Assembly: GCA_905234265.1 (NCBI GenBank)
Contig: CAJOHJ010000002.1
Coordinates: 62,001 to 126,000 of the forward strand
DNA length: 64,000 bases
Source of the DNA: an uncultured Prevotella sp.
GTDB taxonomy: Bacteria; Bacteroidota; Bacteroidia; Bacteroidales; Bacteroidaceae
Direction: 5' to 3'
Positions within the stretch are counted from its first letter, which is position 1, and each line of letters begins with the position of its first letter. The translations under genes and the position numbers were made by a program. A model generated the notes under the pieces. That model searched no databases, was not told the origin of the DNA, and worked only from the letters and a program-made list of their open reading frames with translations. Of the stretch, positions 9,801 through 15,521 are shown piece after piece.

Positions 9801-10220
9801 GCAGAGAAGGCACGCCAGTGCTGGGAAGAAGCCACCAAGGGACCGCAGGAGCCTGCTGCTGCCATGTACTACAACGACGCCAAGCCCGACAAGATTTTCT
9901 ATCAGGGCCTTGCCCTCATCAAGCTTGGCAGACAAGACGAAGCCAATGGCCGTTTCTACAAGCTGGTGAACTTTGGCAAGCAGCACATCTTCGAAAAGCA
10001 GATAATGGACTACTTCGCCGTCTCTCTGCCCGACCTGCTCATCTGGGAAGATTCTCTCGACGTGAAGAACCGCATTCACTGCCTCTACATGCTCGCCCTC
10101 GGCAACTATGGACTTGGCGACAAGGAACGCGCCGAGCGCTACCTGAAAGAAGTTGAGCAGCTGGACGCCAACCACTACGGCACGCAGGCCTTCCGCTCGC
10201 TGATGGCAATGAGCCTATAA
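6828..10220 (+). CDS. DUF5107 domain protein with TPR repeats
   Basis: The 1130-residue protein has no signal peptide and is probably cytoplasmic. Residues 1 to about 370 match the DUF5107 type, an aldose-epimerase-like beta-sandwich fold (MPELGGRIQMAYDK, GGIEFNWPQHHRP, FLWWANPAVEVND). From about residue 480 to the end there is a long series of TPR-like helical repeats (YYEEALRRDPNDIRCLNQLG, NPAVW-type and LALARF segments). Its place between a GH2 and a PL11 lyase gene suggests a role in processing imported rhamnogalacturonan oligosaccharides, but the activity is not known to me. Two low-complexity in-frame insertions at 7911-7945 and 8505-8542 resemble intergenic repeats found elsewhere in the window. 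Confidence 0.8.
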   Translation: MIKVWRERVSIPTYEVGKPEKNPMFLEKRVYQGSSGVVYPYPVIESIANEPTPHEWNVVWLENEYIKVMIMPELGGRIQMAYDKIKQRHFVYYNHVIKPALVGLVGPWISGGIEFNWPQHHRPTTYMPADSTFEEHEDGSVTVWVSEMEKMFHQKGMAGFTLRPGCAYLEIHGVLYNRTDMPQTFLWWANPAVEVNDYYQSVFPPDINAVFDHGKRAVSSFPIATGTYYKMDYSAGVDISNYKNIKVPTSYMGVNSRFNFEGGYENDTKAGMLHVASHHFSPGKKQWTWGNGDFGRAWDRNLTDSPFRPYIELMAGVYTENQPDFTWLMPYEEKQFVQYFMPYRELGVVKEASKDLMMNIEEVRDQRPEVREVCFKVFATSKQEVRIVLKGDNGEEYYNKVLTVCPEQVLTETVCVKGAKFNELNLCIFKNLYGTERPVMQWHAESDEIRPIPDSAEAALLPEQIKTNEQLFLTGLHLEQYRHATWSPVDYYEEALRRDPNDIRCLNQLGLWYIRKGRFARAEEYLRKAVKLSQKRNPNPYDSEPIYNLALSLKYQGLAQIVNSKSSNNSKLHEAYELFWKATWSKAWADAGYFEAAKLSVADGRLDDALDELNRCLVFGAHNQKALALKAAVLRLMGKKEEAMQLIAETLKLDLFNYGCRYEQYLLTGDKQLLDEMTEMLQGLAKNYDEVALDYCAAGLTEEAQAIWQLAIGQKATTPMTYYYLGSIDNGSASKTEGNDYFQMAEKATSDYCFPNRPEDVVVLEQAKRDNPDGARAPYYLGCLYYAARQYDLAVENWELAARLDPQFPTVWRNLALARFNKQDRQQEALEYMEKAFALDTTDSRVLMELDQLYRRLQKPHQFRLDNLQKYPQLIQQRDDLVLEEITLLNQVGRYEEAKQKLDAHQFHPWEGGEGKVPGQYQIARVELAKHLLSENGNMNSEQSAADLQAAIQLLSECLEYPHHLGEGKLYGAQENDFYYLLGLAYDMKGDAEKARQCWEEATKGPQEPAAAMYYNDAKPDKIFYQGLALIKLGRQDEANGRFYKLVNFGKQHIFEKQIMDYFAVSLPDLLIWEDSLDVKNRIHCLYMLALGNYGLGDKERAERYLKEVEQLDANHYGTQAFRSLMAMSL
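7911..7945 (+). repeat. In-frame purine-rich degenerate repeat within DUF5107 gene
   Basis: GAGGTGAGAGACCAGAGGCC followed by AGAGGTAAGAGAAG encodes EEVRDQRPEVREV at the end of the DUF5107 domain. It resembles the GAGGTGAG/GGTAAGAG strings at 27536-27560 and, in reverse complement, at 27763-27795. Confidence 0.6.
8505..8542 (+). repeat. In-frame AT-rich insertion within DUF5107 gene
   Basis: An AT-rich stretch built from AAATAGTAAATAG and AAATAACAGTAAAT units encodes QIVNSKSSNNSKL between two TPR helices. Its base composition contrasts sharply with the GC-rich gene on both sides and matches the style of the degenerate spacer repeats in this genome. Confidence 0.6.
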
Positions 10221-10272
10221 GAATAATTGAACATTACAACAGAAAAAGAATATCACGAAAAACTATAAGATT

Positions 10273-12543
10273 ATGAAAAAGTATTTCATCCTACTTTTTG
10301 CAGTAGCCATGACTGCCGCAGGACTGCATGCACAAAGTGGCAACATGAAAGACCGCGCGCTGTGGGCATCGATTGCCAAGAAGCCCAGCAGTGGCGACCT
10401 AACCACCAACGACACCTACAAGACCTACTACAACAAAATACTTGTATCGTGGCGCATGCTACCTGGCGACGATGAAAACACAGGCTTCGACCTGTACCAC
10501 AAGATAGGCAACGCCGACTGGGTCCAGCTGAACAGAAAGATTGTGTTCACGGGAGGACGGCATTATGAGACTACCCCCATCACCGCCACCAACTATCAAG
10601 ATAACGTCAGCAACTTCACGGCAGACATCAGCTACAAGCTGACATATACAGGCAGCGAGGAGGTTATTGGCCAATGCACCATCAAGCTGGCGAGGCTGAA
10701 AGACGGACTGCCTTATATTTCCATTCCCCTGAAGTCAACGGAAGACGTCTATGAAAACCCTGACGAGTTTGAATACCAGGCCAACGACTGCTCTGTTGGC
10801 GACCTTGACGGCGACGGTGAAATGGAAATAGTCGTCAAGCGACTGGTTGCCCCAAAAGGCGTACTGGACAGCGGCACTGGTGCCAGCGACTCCGACCCGA
10901 AAGTCCGCCACACAGTAATCTTCGACGCCTATAAGCTCGACGGCACACTGCTCTGGCGCGTCAAGTCTGGCCCGAACATCATTCTTGGCAACAGCATCAA
11001 CTTCGGCGTGGCCGACCTTGACGGCGACGGATGCGCGGAAGTGGTCACCAAGACTGGCGAGGGAACCGTCTTCGGCGACGGAACGGAAATCGGAGATACT
11101 GACGGCGACGGACGTACCGACTATCGAAGCATCTGGCCTGTAAGCCACTATACCGGCGACGGCCCTAAAGGCTACGGAGGGCCAGAGTTCTTTTCCGTCA
11201 TCGACGGCAAGACTGGCAAGGAGCTTGCACGCGCCAACTTCATCAGCCGCGCTCCAGAAGGACAGACGCCGCAGCAGATGGCTGCCAACTGGAATGCCAA
11301 CGACATGAAGTGGGACAACCGCACCAACCGCTATTACTGGAAGCTTGCCAACTCGCTGCGTCTCGGCATTGCATCGTTCGACGGCAAGAAAAACCAGATA
11401 TTCCTCGGCCGCGGCGTCTACGCACGCACCATCGTGGAAGGCTGGGACTACAGCAACGGACAGCTGACACGCCTGTGGCACTTCGACACCGACACTGCCG
11501 GCGGTAGCGACACCAACAAGGACGGCAAGCCCAACAGTGCCTATGCGGCTCAGGGCAACCACGCATTCAACGTTGCCGACCTGGACGGCGACGGCAAGGA
11601 CGAGATAATGTACGGCTCGTGTGCCTTCGACGATGACGGCACTGGCCTGTGGACCAGCGGTCTGGGACATGGCGATGCCAACCACGTCGGCAAATTCCTG
11701 CCCGACCGTGACGGACTGCAGGTGTTCCACTGCCTTGAGAACGGCATCGCATGGGTGGCACTGCACGATGCCAAGGACGGCAAGGTCATCTGGCAGCGCA
11801 ATGGCACCTCCAGCAACGACATGGGCCGCTGCATGGTTGACGACATCGACCCCAACTCGCCGGGATGCGAGTTCTGGTGGCCCATCTCATCAGACTACTC
11901 TGCCTATGCTTACGACGGCAATAAGGAACTGGGCTACAAGCCGTCATCGTGCAACATGGCCATCTGGTTCGACGGAACTCTGAACCGCCAGCTGATGAAC
12001 GAGAACATCATCAACAACGACCGCAACGGCGGACGCGTGTTCACCATGTACCGCTACTCAGAGCGTTTCATCAACGGCTCGAAGTCTAATCCGGGATGGT
12101 ATGGCGACATGCTCGGCGACTGGCGCGAGGAAGTCATCGTACCCGACGGCACTCTTGTCGGCGACCTGAAAGTGTTCTCCACATGGTATCCTACCGAGCA
12201 TAAGTTCCCGTGGCTCATGACCGACCACACATACTACATGCAGAGCGTCAACGAATGCGTGGGCTACAACCAGCCGACACACACTGGCTTCTACCTCGGC
12301 AGCGACCTTAAGAGCGACAGCGAGGCCTACGAGGCTATGATGAAGCAGAACGAAGCCTACTTCAACAACTACATCAGCCTGCAAGCCTACAAGGAAAGCC
12401 CGACGACTGCTATAAAGAATGCTACTGCCGCCAGCAGGCGCACGGCCGACGACAACTGCTACACGCTCAGCGGCCAGCGGCTCGCCACGCCACCAGCCAA
12501 GGGCATGTACATTCGCGGTGGAAAGAAATACATAGCCAGATAA
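10273..12543 (+). CDS. Rhamnogalacturonan lyase, PL11 family
   Basis: This 756-residue protein begins with a signal peptide (MKKYFILLFAVAMTAAGLHA) and matches PL11 (YesW/YesX-type) eight-bladed propeller lyases, which cut the alpha-1,4 bond between rhamnose and galacturonate in RG-I by beta-elimination. Calcium-binding Asp-rich loops typical of the family are visible repeatedly: DLDGDGEMEIVVKR, DLDGDGCAEVVTKTGEG, DTDGDGRTDYRSIWP, DLDGDGKDEIMYGS. The C-terminus carries a Prevotella-type tail (YTLSGQRLATPPAKGMYIRG, then GKKYIAR). It lies 52 bp after the DUF5107 gene with no obvious promoter between them. This is the clearest marker that the cluster targets RG-I. Confidence 0.93.
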   Translation: MKKYFILLFAVAMTAAGLHAQSGNMKDRALWASIAKKPSSGDLTTNDTYKTYYNKILVSWRMLPGDDENTGFDLYHKIGNADWVQLNRKIVFTGGRHYETTPITATNYQDNVSNFTADISYKLTYTGSEEVIGQCTIKLARLKDGLPYISIPLKSTEDVYENPDEFEYQANDCSVGDLDGDGEMEIVVKRLVAPKGVLDSGTGASDSDPKVRHTVIFDAYKLDGTLLWRVKSGPNIILGNSINFGVADLDGDGCAEVVTKTGEGTVFGDGTEIGDTDGDGRTDYRSIWPVSHYTGDGPKGYGGPEFFSVIDGKTGKELARANFISRAPEGQTPQQMAANWNANDMKWDNRTNRYYWKLANSLRLGIASFDGKKNQIFLGRGVYARTIVEGWDYSNGQLTRLWHFDTDTAGGSDTNKDGKPNSAYAAQGNHAFNVADLDGDGKDEIMYGSCAFDDDGTGLWTSGLGHGDANHVGKFLPDRDGLQVFHCLENGIAWVALHDAKDGKVIWQRNGTSSNDMGRCMVDDIDPNSPGCEFWWPISSDYSAYAYDGNKELGYKPSSCNMAIWFDGTLNRQLMNENIINNDRNGGRVFTMYRYSERFINGSKSNPGWYGDMLGDWREEVIVPDGTLVGDLKVFSTWYPTEHKFPWLMTDHTYYMQSVNECVGYNQPTHTGFYLGSDLKSDSEAYEAMMKQNEAYFNNYISLQAYKESPTTAIKNATAASRRTADDNCYTLSGQRLATPPAKGMYIRGGKKYIAR

Positions 12544-12558
12544 TTTTTTTCCTATAAG

Positions 12559-12590
12559 TTGGCAAGACAATTTGCAAAATATTATCTTTG
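12559..12590 (+). promoter_or_regulatory. Promoter of GH35 gene (TTGG-N20-TATCTTTG)
   Basis: A TTGG element at 12559-12562 is followed 20 bp later by TATCTTTG at 12583-12590, a full match to the Bacteroidetes -33/-7 architecture. The GH35 start codon is 29 bp downstream of the -7 box. Confidence 0.75.
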
Positions 12591-12619
12591 CATCACATAA
12601 CAACTAAAAACAAAAAACT

Positions 12620-14734
12620 ATGTTTCGCAAAATCATGTTTTTGGCCGCAATGTTTTGCGGAGTGACGCTGAGCAGTTCAGCATCAGATTTCGGAAAGAAA
12701 GTTACCTGGGACAAGCAGAGCCTTATCATCGACGGCCACCGTGTGTGTCCCGTAATGGGCGAAATCCACTATTCCAGAATCCCTGCCGCTGAGTGGGCTG
12801 GCGAGGTGAGGAAGATGAAGGACGGCGGCGTGACCGTCATTGCAACCTACGTCTTCTGGAACCACATCGAGGAGGAAGAGGGCATCTTCCGCTGGGACGG
12901 CCAGCGCGACTTGCGCTCATTCCTCGAAATCTGCAAGAAAGAGGAAATGCCTGTAGTGCTGCGCATCGGTCCGTTCTGCCACGGCGAGGTGCGCAACGGC
13001 GGCATCCCTGACTGGATGTTCCAGAAGGGCTGCAAGCTGCGCTCACAGGACAAGGTGTTCATGGGCTTCGCCGACAAGCTGTACCGCCAGATATTCTCAC
13101 AGATACAAGGCTTGCAGTGGAAAGACGGCGGCCCGCTGATTGCCTGCCAGTTCGACAACGAGTATCGCGGCAGCGGCGACTACCTGATGGCGCTGAAGCG
13201 GCTGGCACTGAAGATTGGCTTCGAACTGCCGTTCTACACTCGCACAGGATGGCCCGAGCTGAGCAAGCCGGTGCCATTCGGCGAAATGCTTCCGCTCTAC
13301 GGCGACTATGCCGACGGCTTCTGGGACAAAGACATCAAGGAGACTGTGGGCAACTACTACAAGGCTTTCAACTTCAAGGGCTTCCGCTCGTCGACTGCCA
13401 TTGGCACCGACCTGCTGGGCGAGCAGGCCGAAAGAATTAACAAGGGCGACGAGCAGTACCCATACTTCACCTGCGAGCTGGGCGGAGGCATGGCCACGGC
13501 CTATCACCGCCGGCCATACATCTACACGGAGGACTCTTACTCTATGGCACTGGTGAAGCTGGGCAGCGGCTCCAATCTGTTGGGCTACTACATGTACCAC
13601 GGCGGCACCAACCCCGAAGGCAAGCTGTACACAATGAACGAGTGCCAGACGTCGCCCGGTACTGCCAACAACGACCTGCCGGTATGCACCTACGACTTCC
13701 AGGCTCCGCTTGGCGAGTTCGGACAGACCTATCCGCAATACTACGCACTGCGACCGCTGCACCTCTTCATGCAGGACTACGGCGAACTGCTGGCTCCGAT
13801 GGAAGCTTCGTTCCCTGCCGCGCAAGACCTGAAGAAAGGACAAGACACCGGACTACGCTGGGCAGTGAGAAGCCAACACCAATCACCCAACACCCAACAC
13901 CAATCACCTGCCTTCATCTTCGTCAACAACTACGAGCGCCTGCAGAACCTTTCAGCAAAGAAAGGAGTGGTGCTGGAGGCTGCCGGCGTGAAACTGCCAA
14001 AGCTTAACATCCCTGCCAGCTGCATGGCCATCTTCCCCGTCAATGTCGACGGCATCCGCTATGCCACAGCACAGATTGTTGCCAAGCGCGACGGCAAGAT
14101 CTACATGATGCAGGTGAAGGGCATTCCAACTACCATCGCCATGCAGAGCGGCAAGACGCTGAAGAACGTAAAGGCAAAAGGTGCCGGCACAGCAGTCTAT
14201 GACAACATCTACCTGCTGACGCAAGAGGACGCAGAACACCTGTTCTTAAATGAAGCAGCAAGCATGAAGAATGAGAAATCTAATGCCGCAACCTCCAATT
14301 CTCAACTGTCAACTCTCAACTGTCAACTTTCAAAGGTTAAGGAGGCCGGTGCGCTGCGCCAGATAGTCAAGGGCAAGGCCAAGGTTGCCGAGGCACCTGC
14401 CGAAAGCGACTGGCAGCAGGCCGCTGTCTACAAGATTGCATTGCCAACGACGGAAGCATCTTCTTCACTCTTCACTCTTCACTCTTCACTTCTAAGCATC
14501 ACCTACCGTGGCGACTGCGCCCGTCTGTATGCCAACGGGAAGCTGATTGCCGACAACTTCTACTACGGTCGTCCGTTCCTCTACGGGCTGTGGCGTCTGC
14601 CGAAGGGATGCACAGAACTGGAGCTGCGCATTCTCCCCCTGCAGCCCGACGCCCCCATCTATCTGCCGAGCGAGGCCGACAAGACTGCCGGAGAAGCTGT
14701 GACGAAGGTTGAAATAACCTCTGCAGGACTATAG
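12620..14734 (+). CDS. GH35 beta-galactosidase
   Basis: The 704-residue protein has a signal peptide (ending SSSAS) and the GH35 TIM barrel: MGEIHYSRIPAAEW, GGVTVIATYVFWNHIE, LRIGPFCHGEVRNGG. The acid/base Glu is at residue 181 (QFDNEYRG) and the nucleophile at residue 286 (TCELGGG), so both catalytic residues are present. GH35 enzymes remove terminal beta-galactose, consistent with RG-I galactan side chains. Three in-frame low-complexity insertions in the C-terminal half (13873-13908, 14293-14334, 14461-14492) look like intergenic repeats captured by the gene. The gene has its own promoter and ends just before a strong terminator. Confidence 0.92.
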   Translation: MFRKIMFLAAMFCGVTLSSSASDFGKKVTWDKQSLIIDGHRVCPVMGEIHYSRIPAAEWAGEVRKMKDGGVTVIATYVFWNHIEEEEGIFRWDGQRDLRSFLEICKKEEMPVVLRIGPFCHGEVRNGGIPDWMFQKGCKLRSQDKVFMGFADKLYRQIFSQIQGLQWKDGGPLIACQFDNEYRGSGDYLMALKRLALKIGFELPFYTRTGWPELSKPVPFGEMLPLYGDYADGFWDKDIKETVGNYYKAFNFKGFRSSTAIGTDLLGEQAERINKGDEQYPYFTCELGGGMATAYHRRPYIYTEDSYSMALVKLGSGSNLLGYYMYHGGTNPEGKLYTMNECQTSPGTANNDLPVCTYDFQAPLGEFGQTYPQYYALRPLHLFMQDYGELLAPMEASFPAAQDLKKGQDTGLRWAVRSQHQSPNTQHQSPAFIFVNNYERLQNLSAKKGVVLEAAGVKLPKLNIPASCMAIFPVNVDGIRYATAQIVAKRDGKIYMMQVKGIPTTIAMQSGKTLKNVKAKGAGTAVYDNIYLLTQEDAEHLFLNEAASMKNEKSNAATSNSQLSTLNCQLSKVKEAGALRQIVKGKAKVAEAPAESDWQQAAVYKIALPTTEASSSLFTLHSSLLSITYRGDCARLYANGKLIADNFYYGRPFLYGLWRLPKGCTELELRILPLQPDAPIYLPSEADKTAGEAVTKVEITSAGL
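13873..13908 (+). repeat. CCAACAC-type repeat inside GH35 gene
   Basis: Imperfect copies of the heptamer CCAACAC and its CCAATCAC variant encode the segment SPNTQHQSP. The same heptamer forms the long tandem array inside ksgA at 43065-43155. Confidence 0.7.
14293..14334 (+). repeat. CAACTGTCAACT-type repeat inside GH35 gene
   Basis: Repeated TCTCAACTGTCAACT units encode NSQLSTLNCQLSK in frame. In reverse complement the style matches the TTGAGAATTGA spacer at 61148-61190. Confidence 0.65.
14461..14492 (+). repeat. TTCACTC repeat inside GH35 gene
   Basis: Three to four copies of the heptamer CTTCACT encode SLFTLHSSLL in frame. The reverse complement (AGTGAAG) forms the spacer repeat at 19587-19611 between the CE12 and GH28 genes. 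Confidence 0.7.
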
Positions 14735-14778
14735 TAGCACTACGCAACCATTAACGAACCCGTTATTCATAAGAAATT

Positions 14779-14815
14779 AAGGGCAAGGACTTGAAAAATC
14801 CTTGCCCTTTTCTTT
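14779..14815 (+). terminator. Rho-independent terminator after GH35
   Basis: AAGGGCAAGGA (14779-14789) pairs perfectly with TCCTTGCCCTT (14799-14809) around a 9-nt loop and is followed by TTCTTT. It closes the GH35 transcription unit. Confidence 0.85.
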
Positions 14816-14835
14816 GCCGTTTCGGATTTGTTGCG

Positions 14836-14843
14836 TACATTTG
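14836..14843 (+). promoter_or_regulatory. -7 promoter box of MNT gene (TACATTTG)
   Basis: TACATTTG fits TAnnTTTG and lies 31 bp before the nucleotidyltransferase start codon, just after the GH35 terminator. Confidence 0.55.
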
Positions 14844-14874
14844 TATCAAATGTTGCGAAATAACTCATTAAGAC

Positions 14875-15189
14875 ATGCAAAAGGCAAAAGTCATAGAGAG
14901 CATTAGACAAGTCGCAAAAGCAACGCTGCCTGCCAACAGCAGCCTTCTGCTCTATGGTTCACGTGCCCGTGGCGACGACCATGACAATAGCGACTGGGAC
15001 TTTCTTATTCTGTTGGATAAGCCCAGTTTGTCTTTTAGCGATTATGACTACGGTTATCCTTTCCGTGAACTGGGGTGGGACATCAATGAAGAAATCAATC
15101 CTCAAGTGTATTCGAAAAAGGAATGGGCTGATTATGGTATCACTCCCTTCTACAAGAATGTTGAACACGACAAAATCGTATTGCAATGA
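14875..15189 (+). CDS. MNT-type nucleotidyltransferase (antitoxin of HEPN/MNT pair)
   Basis: The 104-residue protein is a minimal nucleotidyltransferase with the signature GS-x10-D-x-D (GSRARGDDHDNSDWD, residues of about 24-38) followed by FLILLDKP. Proteins of this family adenylylate and neutralise HEPN ribonuclease toxins encoded next to them, usually with overlapping genes. Here the stop codon overlaps an ATG (ATGA at 15186-15189), the normal coupling, but the HEPN partner is cut short after about 19 codons. The orphan is intact and has its own -7 box. It sits inside the pectin cluster as an unrelated insertion. Confidence 0.85.
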   Translation: MQKAKVIESIRQVAKATLPANSSLLLYGSRARGDDHDNSDWDFLILLDKPSLSFSDYDYGYPFRELGWDINEEINPQVYSKKEWADYGITPFYKNVEHDKIVLQ

Positions 15190-15242
15190 GTTTAAGAGAT
15201 GATGAGCGTCGTACGCTTGTACGGATGGAAATGGAGAAAGCC
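15186..15242 (+). pseudogene. HEPN toxin gene remnant (N-terminal 19 codons)
   Basis: The frame starting at the ATG that overlaps the MNT stop reads MSLRDDERRTLVRMEMEKA, which resembles the N-terminus of HEPN-domain partners of MNT proteins. It then runs without homology (HGSCLQPPRP and on) to a stop at 15357-15359, giving only 57 codons in total, far short of the usual 120 or so. The breakpoint at about 15242 abuts a secretion-tail remnant in another frame. Confidence 0.7.
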
Positions 15243-15243
15243 C

Positions 15244-15336
15244 ATGGCTCCTGTCTACAACCTCCGCGGCCAGCGGCTCACTGCTCCGCAGAAGGGCATC
15301 AACATCGTTGGTGCCAAGAAAGTTGTAGTAAAATAG
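15244..15336 (+). pseudogene. C-terminal tail remnant of a secreted protein
   Basis: In the +1 frame relative to the HEPN fragment, the sequence reads APVYNLRGQRLTAPQKG then INIVGAKKVVVK and a stop at 15334-15336. This is the complete C-terminal tail seen on the PL11 lyase (about 12460-12540) and on the 724-aa protein ending at 37988. No body of a secreted protein precedes it. A deletion or recombination must have joined it to the HEPN gene. Confidence 0.75.
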
Positions 15337-15365
15337 CAGTCTGCAGCCAACAGCCCTAATATTTT

Positions 15366-15407
15366 TCGCCAGCCCCTGCACGTTCTGCGAGGGCTGGCGA
15401 TTTATTT
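15366..15407 (+). terminator. Terminator after the MNT/tail remnant
   Basis: TCGCCAGCCC (15366-15375) pairs with GGGCTGGCGA (15391-15400) and is followed by TTTATTT. It was probably the terminator of the lost secreted-protein gene. Confidence 0.8.
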
Positions 15408-15420
15408 GACAAGTTGAAAA

Positions 15421-15437
15421 ATATCTCACAGAGATAT
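15421..15437. repeat. Short palindrome ATATCTC-ACA-GAGATAT
   Basis: A 7-bp inverted repeat with a 3-bp centre lies in the 332-bp stretch between the MNT gene and the next GH2 gene. It resembles half-units of the 21-bp repeat family (ATTATCTC). The rest of the stretch holds the HEPN and tail remnants, a terminator and the GH2 promoter. Confidence 0.5.
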
Positions 15438-15497
15438 TCGTTCGGAAAAAAGAAAGAAATTTTTAGCTTTTTCTTTCTTTTTCTCTTGCCAATTACT

Positions 15498-15505
15498 TAA
15501 TTTTG
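15498..15505 (+). promoter_or_regulatory. -7 promoter box of GH2 operon (TAATTTTG)
   Basis: TAATTTTG lies 16 bp before the ATG of the 942-aa GH2 enzyme, giving a very short leader. A pyrimidine-rich tract (TTTTTCTTTCTTTTTC) sits just upstream. Confidence 0.6.
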
Positions 15506-15521
15506 CAGCAATATAGCTGCT

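Noticed and set aside
14954..15202. 82-codon ORF overlapping the MNT gene in another frame
   Set aside because: No family resemblance, while the MNT frame carries the full nucleotidyltransferase signature.
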